Shown: piece after piece, positions 15,231 through 28,143 of the stretch
Layout: every line of letters begins with the position of its first letter
Position numbering within the stretch: position 1 is the stretch's first letter
From: Latrodectus hesperus
Lineage: Eukaryota > Arthropoda > Arachnida > Araneae > Theridiidae
Reading direction: 5' to 3'
DNA length: 64,000 nucleotides
Assembly: GCA_037975125.1 (NCBI GenBank)
Contig: CM075853.1
Coordinates: 33,062,613-33,126,612, forward strand
The notes under the pieces: generated by a model
Told to the model about the DNA's origin: nothing
Databases searched by the model: none
The model's input: only the letters and a program-made list of their open reading frames with translations
Program-made: the position numbers and the translations under genes

Positions 15231-18200
15231 ACTTTGTACGTAATAGACAAAGGGTTACTTTCATAAAGATATTTTTAGAAATTATTTATAATTCTGATTC
15301 TAACCCTTCTCATAAAAAATTATCTTATGCTCTAAATTTCAAAAAATGCTATGATTAAAATCTTTTTCATTTCTGATTGTCTAACAAAGGTCATTTTTAT
15401 GTTATAACAAATCATTATAATAAAAACTAAATAATACGATTATTAATATTTCCTTATACTATATTCAAATATCGCAAATTTGTGTTTTATTTTGAAAATT
15501 ATATAATTTATAATTAAAATAATAAGCATTATTTTGTCATTATATTCTGATATTTAATTTACGAAGACATTTTTTGAACATATCATCTACAGCTAGGAAT
15601 AAAATAGTTTTTATTTAAAGAAACCTATATAATGTATCACCACTTAAATTTTATGATGAAATAATTTTTAATATTATTTCTAAGTAAAAATCTGAAAGTC
15701 TGAATCCATCACTGACAGAAAATCTAAGAATCTTGAATGCTTTCATATTTATTTCAAAATATCTATTCAAATTTAAATACATTTTGTGTTTTTTATCTTT
15801 CAATATACATTTTTTTAAAATAAATATCTGCTCTAATTCGGAAAAAAAAAATTGAACGATTCAAACATCTTAAATGGAAAGGAAAGATTTCCTTATTCAG
15901 TTCATTCGCTTGGAAAATATTCTGTTTCACAAATACATCTCGGAATGTGTATTGGAATTCTTATTTCCACGATTATTCCTTTTCTATAATACATATAGTT
16001 ACACTTTTATCGCATCTTGATTTGAATTTTTATTAAATTTCTATCGACGTATTTACTTTGAGTTACAGGTTACTCACTGGCAAATATCTTTTCCTTATTT
16101 ATCCTCTGGACCAATAGATAAGGAAATAATTTCGAAGCAAAAGGAAAAGTAGTATAAAAATTAGAACATCAACCGTCAACGGAAGGAAACTAATCTTCTC
16201 TTTCGCTCGAAAAATTTCAGAAATAAATAAAATTTATTTTTATACGGATAACTGATTACTGTATTTTCCAGCAATCACGCTATTTTACAGACGAAATTGC
16301 ATTTCAGTCTTTTTTGTTCCTCCTAAATTCGCCGTAGTAGTAGAAATTGGGCGTAAAATTCAATTTACTCCAAGAGTTTCGAGAACATACCTCTTCACTT
16401 CAGTTCATTATGCAAAATTCAAGAAAAATGTATTTCGTACTAATAGTCTCTGTATCACATAATCGTTGTTTGCTTTCATACGTGGATGGATTTTTTGCCA
16501 AATCTAAGGGATGGAGCCAAATGCGAGTGAATACTTCGCCTTCCTAGTACTTCGTGGAATGTAGTCTGCATTTACTTTTATTCAGTGGATTTGAGAAATT
16601 AAATTATTTCAAGTAGAACTCTTATATATTATGGGCACAATTTCAGCAATAAGATTTCATTTAATTAAGTTAGCATAATAAAATCAGGGAGCAATTGGTT
16701 GTAATTGAATTATCCACTATAAATTCTAAAAATCACTGCACAAACTTCGAGTAAACAACGTTTGCTATGAAAATAAATAATATTAATATTTCAGATTGTT
16801 TGATTTTATGCAATCAGGTGAGAGAGAGAGAGAGATAAACTCGATGCTTTTTACTTTGAAAACTCAAAGATTCATTGAAGAATATTATCATCTGTATTAA
16901 CAAAAAAATATTGAAAGTCTCTTTTTGGTTTAGTTTTCCTTATAAAAGATAGGAATTTAGAATCCTAAAATATTTTACATATGGATGAATTTGAGCGTAT
17001 ATTTTTAAACTCAAAGGTCAATTTTTATTCTGTTCTTTGTCCATTTTATATTTGCTGTTTAAATCACAAAACGTTCATAATCACATGGACGTCAAGATGT
17101 TAATCATCTTAGTAAAATCAAACACAATAAATAGCCTTTCTGTTATTTATATCAAAGCAAACACAAGAGATTTCATTATTGAGAAATTGTTTTTAGAATG
17201 GAACTTCTTTTAAACATACATCTTAAAAATTAAATTTTTAACTGAAATTAAGTCTAAAATTTTGAAATTTTCAAGAAAATTTTATTGTTTGAATAATTTT
17301 AGGAGCTATAAAAATCTGATAACTATTCATGTAATAGTTCATTTACTATAATCTAATTGTAGGAAGAACGTTCTCTTCGGACTAGCGGACAGGAAGTAAA
17401 AAAGGTTCAATTCTATTTATTATTGAACAATCAAAGATAGATGTTAAGTTTATGTTTTTTATACTTATATTTACTAAGGTATTGCTTGGAAGTTATCCAA
17501 TTTTTCACATTTGTGATACGTGATTATAGTTCACTCATTTATGAAAACGTTTGTACGACAAGAAAGATGTGATAAATGTTTAAAATGATTTATTACTGTA
17601 TAAATTTGTTGGGATATTAACAGTGCTTTATCAATCAACCAAATCAACTACAGAACTTTATTTATCAATCTTCATCTAAAAACCTCTTTTGAGCCTCTGA
17701 ACAAAAATGACAGAGGAAGGACTACATAGCTTTAAATATACCTTCACATCAGACTAGTGGTTTGATATTTTTAATAGTCTTAAAGTCTTTAGTTTATTCC
17801 TATACATATTCTCTCTCTCTCAATTTTCTAAAATAGAACTCAAATAAACTGAAGACATTATTCTTAGAAGCTAAGCATAGAATAAGAATTACTAATGAAT
17901 AATGCAGGATGAGTGTTAGGTTCCTGCTCACTACAAGCAATTATAGGCACCTGCATCCATTATGTTGAGTGTTTATGAAGCTTTTGGATTTTTTTGCTAT
18001 TAAGAGGAAAATACTTTCCATTATTTGTGAAAAGTCCTCCCGTAGGCGAAGATACAAATTCATCGGCTTTCAGTAGTTAAGATATCTACTATACTGTGTT
18101 AAAAAGTAATTCATAGTTATTATTCTCCTTACACATAAATCAAGATCTGGAGGCAATCGAAGCTAGAATCTATTTTTCTTTTATTTAACTCAAACTTTAA

Positions 18201-19208
18201 CCATAAAACCTTTAAATATGCAGTTTTTCTAGCCATGCAAATCCAAACCCACACATTTTTTCCTCATTTGATATTGAACAAAGCATCTACAGAAACTTCT
18301 TTTCAAAATAATTTCAACCATTATTACCTAAATTTAGTAAGTTTTTAAGTTTATTTGATGTTTAACATCAAGTGTAAAAGGTTGACACACTATAGACAAA
18401 ACTTAAGCACAAAACGGTATCTTCTACATTAAGGATACTTTATTTTAAAAGCTTTTAACCATGATAAACAAATTCTACCTTAAATTTCAACACTTACGGT
18501 TGTAATTCCTTCGCAATTCTTATCAAACATATGGGCTAAAAATCCAAATTATAACCATTTCAATAGAAACATTGTAATTGCAATATTACTGATGAAGGCA
18601 ACATCAAGAATTAACAAGTAGATTCTTTCGTTAAATTACTAAAGACCTTTCCTTTTTCCTGTATTCGGATATGAAATATCCGAAATAGAGGATACAACAG
18701 AAAACTAAATTAGGCATTAGTAATTTCATTTTTGCTCTCATAATTGCTCTCAAATAATAGTTCGAATAGTTTTAGCTTAAGAAAAACAACCGCCATTACA
18801 CTAAAAATTATAATTTTGCTGAAAAAAATTCACGTGTTTATAAAAATCAATCCACAACAATGAAAATAAGAAAATGTACAAAGTTAAGGGATCAGAGGAC
18901 GAAGCACGTACTTAGAGTACGCAGTGGAAAGATAATTTTATTTTTGCATGGCAACTGCGGAATTCTTTGTAATATGAAAAATATTAACACGAAATAAAAT
19001 TTGTGGAAGTGCAATCTGTGGCTGCATTATATAATTATATTTTTCCTCATTGGCGAAAATATTTTTCAAAAATTGACCTTACTTCTAAAATTTTTTAGTT
19101 TTTCATTATTTGCTTTTGTTCTTGTACACTCGAATGAAAAAATGAATAACATGGCGCTGATTTCTTAAAACTATCTTAATTAAACGAGCAGACAGCTTTA
19201 CTGTTACT
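15231..19208. other. Intergenic region between the two minus-strand genes
   Basis: Mostly AT-rich. Slightly more complex sequence at 16060-16560 and 17880-18080 shows no domain or splice structure that I recognise. A short GA run lies at about 16823. Nothing else is supportable. Confidence 0.4.
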
Positions 19209-19214
19209 TTTATT
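19209..19214 (-). terminator. Polyadenylation signal AATAAA
   Basis: On the minus strand AATAAA overlaps the last base of the stop codon of the presumed final exon of the CUB gene. A T/G-rich stretch follows about 20-40 bases on. The position supports this as the end of the transcript and implies a very short 3'UTR. Confidence 0.45.
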
Positions 19215-19465
19215 TATCGATGTATAGGTTTTTTTTTATCTGACATTATCATAAAAATAAAAATCCCAGATATTAGTTTCTTGCTGTAAGCTTCAGCAGC
19301 ATATTGAATCATTAGTTTTGCATCTTTAATATCAAGAGTCTGTGACTTTTCATAGCCAAAAAATTTTCCAATTGCTCGGTGAGGGACTAAATGAGAATTT
19401 TCAACATTTTGCGATTTTACATCGTACATAGGATTACACAATTTGTTCACTTGCAAATATTCTGT
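19214..19465 (-). CDS. LEV-10-like gene, cytoplasmic tail exon with NPMY motif
   Basis: An acceptor (GGGTATAGTAG) opens an 83-codon frame in phase 0, matching the phase-0 donor at 20646-20645. It reads TEYLQVNKLCNPMYDVKSQN and then a mixed polar stretch, ending IHR-stop beside AATAAA. An open frame this long is unlikely by chance in such AT-rich DNA. NPMY fits the NPxY signal that recruits PTB-domain adaptors and clathrin sorting machinery to membrane receptors. The last third (ISGIFIFMIMSDKKK) looks less protein-like. A possible donor (GTAAAA) right after NPMYD could end the exon early and add another exon further left. Confidence 0.55.
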   Translation of the reverse strand, partial: TEYLQVNKLCNPMYDVKSQNVENSHLVPHRAIGKFFGYEKSQTLDIKDAKLMIQYAAEAYSKKLISGIFIFMIMSDKKKPIHR

Positions 19466-20645
19466 CTACTATACCCAATCACCGATTTATATATGAATAA
19501 CAAGTCAGAGGCAGTTTTACATTTGTAATAAAATGACTTAATAATGAGATTCAATAGATTTTCATTAAATAATGCAAAATTAATTTCATTTAATTTACTA
19601 CAAAATCATTGCTTAGCTATAATCTCTCATAACCCTTGAATTGAATAATCGTTTTGCATGCTTTTTATTGATTGTGTATAAAATTTCCATTATTTCATTT
19701 CCTATCATTTTTTTAACTGTCTAATAAATTGATATCAATTAACTTTTACAAAATTCTGTTTGGGTTTCTTTTTAATTTGATGGCCAATTTAATTATTTTA
19801 CTCAATTCCATACCTTATTTTTCCATTGTAGGGAAATGAATAAAATGAAGGATGCAATTATCGAATTTTGTAGTCTTCTACTTTTATGTTACAGTGATAA
19901 GTTTGTTATATACCAGTTCATGACAAGAACATAGTAAAAAAACGAAATGAATCAAGTTTAGAGATTCTAAGGTAAAAAATGTGAAAATGAACTCATTTGT
20001 TCTCAATATGTACATTATAGTGCCATAATTCCTAATAGACATAATCAATAGGTTGTGAGGCTATAACTTATGCAAGAATTGAGAGTTATTCTGTATGCAA
20101 TTGTCCTATATAGTACTCCTTTTTAGTTGGATTTTATGAGGAAAATTTTTAGCAACATTACATACATGCTGAATATTGATGTTATGTTGATCCAACTAGA
20201 TATGTAATATAAAATTACACATTGATACATTTTCGGCAATAAAGATCTTTCTTTAGAAAATTTAGTTAAACTTGTGGATGGAAGTAGTTTATACGATATC
20301 GAAATACAATTTTTAATACAGTGTGCATATCTGCGAGACATGACTTTTTGATATCGAGAGCGGTTGTGTACGATATCGAATCTCTAATGATTCTCGTTAT
20401 GGAATCCTTAACAAAACTATGTTATTTTTAAAGCACATACTCTGAAGGGAACGTTATTCGGAGTGGAGAAACATTAAGGATTCCATATCGCCAGATGATA
20501 GCTATTTTGAGTTAAATAAAATGTAAGATATATTAATATCAATATTAATAACAATAGCAATAAATATTTAAAACTTTAATCACATGAACACACTGGTACA
20601 AAAACAACATCTCCTTGATGATATTTAAATTCGATGTCGCCTTAC
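19466..20645 (-). other. Last intron of LEV-10-like gene
   Basis: AT-rich sequence of about 1.2 kb, with no repeat or coding signal recognised. Its first 21 bases continue the previous exon in frame to a stop (TAA at 20627-20625), so retention of this intron would give a shorter tail. Confidence 0.5.
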
Positions 20646-21413
20646 ACGGCATCTTCTGAAAATGGTGAAAACAAGACAGAATGTCAAGCAAACGCATATA
20701 CCGAGTCCAAATCCAATTATCCACCAATAAAGTCTGAAGCTATCTCTTGGTAAAACACAAAGAGTACTGTCCTCATCTGCTGTGGTACCTATGCCAGGAC
20801 AGTTGTTGACACCATTGCAGACTAAGTCTCTCGTCAAACAGGCCATGGAAGTCGTGCACAAGAAGTCACAGTCTTTTCCCAGAGACACCAGGCTGTCAGG
20901 ACTGGTCCTGGTAGGCAGCATCTGTAGCTGCGTCCACCTGACTGTGAAATTTGATGACTTCTCAGACAATCGGAGACTGACCGTCACGTCCGACTCGAAG
21001 ATGTCCTCTTTGTGGAGGAGTATCTCCTGGACTTCGTCACTGGGGCAGAGGACGATGCTGCTGATGACAGCGTGATCAGTGCTGCAGTTGCCATCATCTG
21101 CAAGTCCCTCTATTTTCAGAAGGACGTCCATTCTGTGGAAAATCGGAATCTTCCACTGGCAGAAGATGGGACTGTCCGGGCATAGTCCTTCTGGGCAATT
21201 CCCTACGCTCGAGATGAGTGGTGGAAAAGACAGCACACCTTGTATGTCTAGTTCAAGACGCTCAGCTCCACACCTGGATTCTGAATAAAAGACGTAACTT
21301 CCATTGACAACGTGCTTCTGCGGGAGCTTTTTTTCCCACGATGATTCAGCATGTAACGACAAATGCATCAACGGACCTAATGATGTTAAAGTGTGACTTC
21401 TGTGAGTTGAAAC
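20646..21413 (-). CDS. LEV-10-like gene: end of CUB4, CUB5, LDLa, transmembrane helix
   Basis: This is the largest exon (256 codons, phase 0 in and out; acceptor AATTGTAG-type, donor CCGT|GTAAGG). In order it encodes the end of the fourth CUB (PLMHLSLHAE, then GSYVFYSES); a divergent fifth CUB-like module (from RCGAERL to VRWTQLQ, with paired Cys such as NCPEGLCP); an LDLa module with six Cys (DCDFLCTTSMACL, then LVCNGVNNCPG, then DEDSTLC); a transmembrane helix (WWIIGFGLGICVCLTFCLVF); and the basic stop-transfer RRCR. The protein is therefore type I, with the modules outside the cell. Sequons NGS, NCS and NFT are present. Its base composition is far less AT-rich than its surroundings. Confidence 0.9.
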
Positions 21414-22117
21414 CTACAATAAAAATGTCAATACAAAAAATTCAATTTTCATAAAAATTATTGGATGATAAAACTAAACATGTAAGGATCATTACAAATA
21501 ATTTACGTAATCAACATATATATATATAGTTTCAATTCATAAGAATTCAGAAATTCATATTTCTTATATGTAAAATTAATGCAATTTATAAAGGAGGAGA
21601 TGTTTGTATTTTTATAAAATTAGTTTGGTTCATATGAAAATACCTTCTGTAGAGTTCTTGTTTTCACATTGTAAAGGCACACGAAAAATGTTGCTAAACA
21701 AAGCCTGAAAAATTCAATATTGCCTAAAATTTATGTAAATATTTAAAATTTTTATTTGGACAAGATAAATATTTTTTATTTAGTTAAATTTTGATTAACT
21801 TGATATTTTGTATAAAAGAGAATTTAATGATTTTGAAACTATGAAGTTAGAAATTTGCAAAACTAAAAAATTTTAAGAACAAAATTCATAATCTCTAAAG
21901 TGTTTTTTTTCTTTTATTTTTATAAAATTTACAAAAATAATTGCTTGAACAAAAATGAAATAAAACGAATTTATTAGATATGTATTAAATAGCAAAATTT
22001 GTTTTCAACGTGAATATAATTGTTTAATTTCTCAAGTGTAACAAATAAGTGCAACTTTTGCTTTTGAATTTCTGCTACGCTTTTTCCGTTCGCTAACAGT
22101 AATCTGTCATAACAGTG

Positions 22118-22297
<180 letters not shown>

Positions 22298-23259
22298 AAA
22301 ATAGTATGTATGGTGTACTATGAATCGAGATAAAACTACAACTTTAGGTTCTAATATTCCAATATTTCTCCGTAAGTATTATATTTTTCTCAATAAGCCC
22401 TTCCCCATAAAAACATGGTAGTATAGCTTAATATACAAAGAAAAAATGTTTTACTAAATGTCTAAATCCATTTTATAAAATAAATTGCAAAGTTGTTTTA
22501 AAACTACTGTAGCGTAACAATATAATCTTGCTATTGATAGAGTCACCTATTCTTTTCAACAGTGGAAGGTCCCAGAATTGAAAATAGTACATGTTGAACA
22601 ACAAATGATACTAGTTGCTTTTTACATCCATACTTGTTGGATGGTTGTCGCAAATAATTTCAGAACCATGCATGCGCATTTGACTGCGCATTTGCAAACA
22701 TTGTTATGAAATGTCCTCCAGGAAAACATAATGCAGCATATGTTTAATAAGAACATTTTAAAAGAGATTTCAGCAGCCAAGATATTCATTAAGTAGTTTT
22801 TAATTAATAAAGAAAAAAAAGAAACGAAAAAATTCTTTAAAAGAGAAAATCGCAGATTTGATCTTAGGGTTTGAGCAACAGAAGATGAGTTATATTTCTG
22901 CTTTGTTTGCACTCACATATGAGGAGGTGTTTGTGAGTTCATCGGTTTCTTTTCCACGCAATAAGTAAATTCTCAAACTGCACAAGTTAGAAATACTAGA
23001 GTCTCTTTAGGGAATTTCTTTAATTTCAAGAATAACAATAGTTATATAATAACTTCTAAGAAAAAAATATATATAACCCACTAACTTTCACGGAATGAAA
23101 CGAATCTTAGACAATCAAATGCACTTATTATTGGACTGGGCTGTTAACCACATTACTTGTTCTCAATATCGTTCGTATTAAGAAACTAATAAATTGAAAA
23201 AGATGATTATCCCTTCTAAAATAAAATTCAAATATCCTTCTAAAATAAAATCCGTAAAT

Positions 23260-23600
23260 GATATTATACCACGCTTCAGGGCTTGTGCTCGTTGAGAGTC
23301 GATAGAACAATCTCTTAAAGACCAAAACACTTTTATTCAACTAAACATAAGCAATTCCAATTGTAGAAATAACAGTTAAAAGCTCCCATATAGTTAATAC
23401 AACGGGAAACACAATCACAATCAATCACAAAAATCTCTAATACCCCCGACAGACAACAGCTTCTATGCACTAAACAAATATTATTCAAGACTGTTCTAGA
23501 GCTTAAGTGATAGATTTTTCCAAAACTATCTAATTCTTGCCAAGTCGCCAAAGGTTGCCAAGAACCTCGCCAAAATGTTGCCAAATACTTAGAAATGCCG
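23260..23600 (-). mobile_element. Solo LTR relic, copy B
   Basis: On the minus strand it carries the same ordered blocks as 14800-15230: AGTCTTGAAT, CATAGAAGCTGTTGTCTGTC, GTTGTATTA, ATTTCTACA and TCTATCGACTCTCAAC. It also has an AATAAAAG polyadenylation-type signal (about 23332-23339) before the last block. The two copies have diverged considerably. No gag or pol sequence is adjacent. Confidence 0.6.
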
Positions 23601-25235
23601 CTTTTAAAGTAGTACACACCTAAATTGCACATTTTTTGAATATTTCCGAACTGTCTGAGATACTCTATGATAAATACAATGATGTTTATAAATTTGTAAC
23701 AAAATAAAAGTTTCCAAAATATTAGTTTTACAAAAGAGAGTGCAAGAATGGAAATGGGGAAATATGGTTTCTGAAATATACGCGTGCATTTATTTTCAGT
23801 GAAATTACAAAATTACCTCTTATAAAATCTTATATATATATAATTTGAGACACAAATTATTATTGAAATTTGAAATGACTTTCTAGATAAATTTAAAAAT
23901 TTACAGCTAATAAAATTTAAAATTACACAATTCTATAGTAACTATACGTTAAAAATTATTTTCATAACTAAAAACTTACTTGTAATTTTATGATAAGGAA
24001 AAGGAATTTATCAATTTTTTAATTACAGTAGTTTTGATAATATAAGTGTAAAAAAATGAATAACTAAAATAAAATATTTATAAATACAGTCAATGAATCA
24101 AAGCACTTTTAGCACAACTGTTTTAAGCATTTATATCTTTATTATTAAAGGAAAAAATGATCTTTTTAAAAATGACTTCAATAATTTGGAGAAATGAAGC
24201 AACAAAGTATATATAATTTAGAAAAAATTGTGTATGCTAAGAAAATTCTTGGAAATATTAATCTTCTTTTCATTTTTATCCCAAGTATTTTTTCTGCTTA
24301 TAGAAGTGTAGATGGAGATAATAAAATGTTCTAACTAATTGAAAAACTTATACCCCAAGGCTGATATTGTGATGAGCAAATATTTGTAGAAAATATAATA
24401 TGCATTTGCTTATCCTCGTTTTCTCACATCAAATGGATTTAATTTGGTTTTTCTGAGAATCAATAATAAAAATGAAAAAAAAAGACGTAGAATGTGAGAT
24501 TGAAACTCTCTCAAATTTCGATTTCCACTTCCAATTTTATTTGGTCGTATTTAAGTGAGAAATAAAATTTGAACGTTTCCATAAAAGTTAACACTTAGTT
24601 TGATTGAAAAAACTTTTTCCTATAAAACTGCGTGAATAAATAATAAAAATCTCATAATCTAAAAATTTAAAAAATATGCTTATAGTGCCTGGTTGTATTA
24701 AATTTCATAACACTTGATAAAAAGTAGAAATTTTCATTTTTAATATTTTTCAAAATATGTCAAAGAGAATCTAAAAATGCAAAATTATTTACTTAAAAAA
24801 TACTTTTCCTTACTAGGTATATTTTTGAAATAAATAATATGCATCAAGATGTTGAATTTATCCAGGTATTTGTGTGTGTTAATTTATACTTAAATATTGA
24901 TTAAATTAAGTAAACAAATACCAGTAACCAGATGATTGGATTAATTAATGTTTTTGCAATGAAATCAAAAATATCACATGGAATATTTTGTAACTCTTTA
25001 AGGTAAAAAATATACAATTATATGTTTAGGATAATATGAGGAAAATATAGTATCAAGATTATATTATTTGTGTTCATGAATGACAGACATAAGCTAGTGA
25101 ATCATGGTGTCATATATTGTCTAAATTATATTTTCTACTGTGAAATGATTAACATTTCTTTTGCCAGAATAAATTCTATGAAGCACAGAGAAATATACTA
25201 ATTACAATGATTAAAAATAACCTCAAAAGTTTTTA

Positions 25236-25635
25236 TACACACTCTTGTTGTTGTTATGATACTTAGACAAGTCAAGCTCGCTATGCCTTGGCTATGCGCA
25301 TTTAAGTCAATAAAAAGCGTCTTTCGTTATAATCAGAGCACCAAAAAGGTGAACGTACGGCTTTGCTTTTTAAATCCTCCGATAGATGGCACCACCAAAG
25401 GATCCACTCTCTCAATTTTGACATTGATCTGAAGGGGAAGGAAATTTTCTCTAGACCATTGTACCCATGGTAACCGCTCATGACCGACCACAGGACTTTC
25501 GATTCCACAGATTTAACGAGCACGTATATCGCATATACTCGGTGGGTCTTTGGCGGCATTGGGAATCGAACCCCACCCTTCCGGATGGAAGACTGATGCC
25601 CGAATCACTAGGCTACCACGGCCTTACACACTCTT
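25236..25635 (-). mobile_element. tRNA-derived SINE, copy 1, with 11-bp target-site duplication
   Basis: The element occupies 25247-25624 on the minus strand. It begins AGGCCGTGGTAGCCTAGTG (Pol III A-box-like) and has a perfect B box, GGTTCGATTCC, about 45 bases further on, so its head derives from a tRNA. A body of about 300 bp ends in ATAACAACAAC. TACACACTCTT flanks it on both sides (25236-25246 and 25625-25635), the mark of target-primed insertion. Open frames inside it are not genes. Confidence 0.88.
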
Positions 25636-27809
25636 AATTCGTTATTAATTAAATATATATTTTGAAAATATTTGAGGTGACACATTTTATGGTAAAAATA
25701 TTTATAGTAATTGTAAGCATAAAGGATGACTATGAATCACTGACAAATACATCATTATAAGGATAGAATGATTTATGTTATGAAACAATGTAAACTGCAT
25801 AAATAAGAAATCTTATTCAGTGAGCATTTACATTTCTTGTCTAAGGAAGGATACAATGGAAAACTGACTAGTAAACGTTAAAGTAGTAATTGTTATACAA
25901 GAAGTGTTTACATTTATTTATTTGCTGAAGAAACAGAATTATAATAAAACACTGCAAAAGTACTCTTATCTCAATAATTAAAAAGAACGAATGAGTTACA
26001 GTAATGAAATGAAATTCATAAAAATTACAAGTCTTATTTAAGACGTCTTAAGACATTTTAGAAAGAAAAAATACTGGAAAAGCTGATAATTAATTTTCTA
26101 TTTCTATAATTCATAAAAACTAAAGGGTTAAATGATTTTTAAAATAAATGGTTGCAAAAATCAGTAGTCTTAATCTAATTAATGCATAAAGAGTTCACAA
26201 TTATTTAAAAAAATATATTACTATGAAACATCAAGAAACTTCTGTAATCTGGGATTGTAACTAACAATACTTATTAAAAGAAGAATGATTTGGGAAACTA
26301 GATTAGTCTAATATTTGTGATTGCTAAAAATGAATGAGTTTTGGAAAAAAAAGGAAGTTTCTTATTCGAGAAATGCTTACATTGTTAGAACAATAACTAT
26401 TCTCAGGAAAGAAGGAACAATAAAATTGACAAATAGAGTGATATGTCTTTACTACTGATAACATTAAAGATATCGATTGAGATACAAGAAATGTCTTTGT
26501 TTCTTAGAAAAAATGAAATACAATAGAAAATCAACATATAAATTATTATCTCAATGAATGAAAAATATGAATTAATGTTATATTGTTGAAAAATACTGTT
26601 GAAATTATATACATTTCTGAAGTCAGAGAAGGAGCTACTTTTTGAAAAGAAATATTTTACATTTTTAGTAAAAAGAACAAATAATGTTTCATTTGCTAAA
26701 AATATTTCTTTATTATTATTATCATTGTAACGAAAAATTTATTCGAAAAAAATAGATTTTAAGGAAATTATAAAAGTATTATGCTTATGGTAATAACTTA
26801 ATTTGGATACAGTAAGAAGTTCTTTATATTACTATTTCGAAGTATAGAAACCATTTCAAGGCGAACCATTTATGCTACGAAGCGGGATTATTTTCTGAAT
26901 AAGTCAAAAGATTACTTAATTTGTCTCTGATCGGCAAATTTTATGCATGAGATACTATATGAAATATTATGTGATTTTTCCCATATTACTGAATTTTGCA
27001 TCACATAAAATATTTTACTGTTTTTCTATTTCTTTTATCTGCAATATTTGGAAACACTAATGATCAAAAAAGTGATTCCTTTTTTATTAGATAAAATATT
27101 TTTTTTATGAGCTTTATTATAATTTTTTCGAAGGTAATCTTTTCTTAATATTGTTAAACATGCGTGTAATGATTTTAGAAGTAAACAAGAATAAAAAAAT
27201 AATGCACAGAAAAAAATATTTTCCTGAATTATTTGAATATAAATTTATTTTTTAAGCGGAAAGTGAAGAGTGATTAAAACCTCATCGGCAGATAATTCTT
27301 TATAAGTATTTGATTTAGAAGCATATGCAAATGAGATTGCTAATTGCAAAAACATTATTTAAAAAATAAGTTAAGCTCTTCTTTAGTACATGCATAAATT
27401 TATGTAAAGAAGAGTGACTTAACTAATTTAAATAAGTAATTAGAAAGTAAAAAAAAAACTTAAAAATATTATGATGAGAAGGAAACACTGCTTTAAATTT
27501 AGCCGTTGCTTACTACATTTTTTAGGATTCACTATAAGACTTTAGTGACAAAAATATGAAAATTTCTTCAATTTATTAAGTTAAGTGCTCAATGTTTATA
27601 TTTTCCAGACTCCAGTTTAAAAGATTTATAAGTGTGGTCTATTTTCACTTAAAAGTAGTACTTTGGTAATGTGTGCATTTTATGTGCATATTTTCAGGTT
27701 TATATTTGAGCAAGTTATCTTTAGCAACGAAGAAAGTAAAAAAATATTCAAGTACTGATGTAAACGAAGCATGAATTCATACCAAAGCCAAAAAGAGGGT
27801 AGGACTTAC

Positions 27810-28143
27810 CTTGCAGAAACAGACTTTTTCTCCAATTCCAAACAAAACTTGAGCATACAAAGGCTCTTGGCGACAATCTGCACAGTTGGCGGACTTTCTG
27901 AGGGAAGTGAAGATGACCAGGCGGATCCTGCCTTGGGAGAGTCGGGACGCATCGAAAGTGTAGTTGCAGGTCAAGGATGAGATGTTCGTCTCACCGAAGG
28001 AATGTCCGGTTAAAAGTCCGGTCATGCCTCCCTCAGGGGTGAAAATGCGACTGCAACTGCCACCGTTCAAAGTGTTTCTGCGAGCCACGATGTTCACTGG
28101 CCTCACTTCAAAGGCATAACTGATGGACGCTCCTTCTAAAGAT
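27810..28143 (-). CDS. LEV-10-like gene: end of CUB3 and most of CUB4
   Basis: The exon is 334 bp, with acceptor CTTGTGTTTAG and donor AAG|GTAAGT; it enters needing one base and leaves in phase 0. It closes CUB3 with SLEGASISYAFEV, the strand where CUB domains end (G-x-S-x-x-Y-x-F-E). After a basic linker (VARRNTLNGG) CUB4 starts at SCSRIFTPEGG and continues through LTCNYTFDA and IRLVIFTSLR to two Cys pairs (NCADC and CFC). Sequons NIS and NYT are consistent with an extracellular location. The CFC pair just before the junction is unusual for a CUB. Confidence 0.88.

Noticed and set aside
20782..21288. Plus-strand open frames over the LDLa/CUB5 exon
   Set aside because: They are shadows of the strongly supported minus-strand coding exon.
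25302..25559. 85-codon minus-strand frame, and its counterpart at 38559-38771
   Set aside because: Both lie inside tRNA-derived SINE copies and differ in frame and content between copies.
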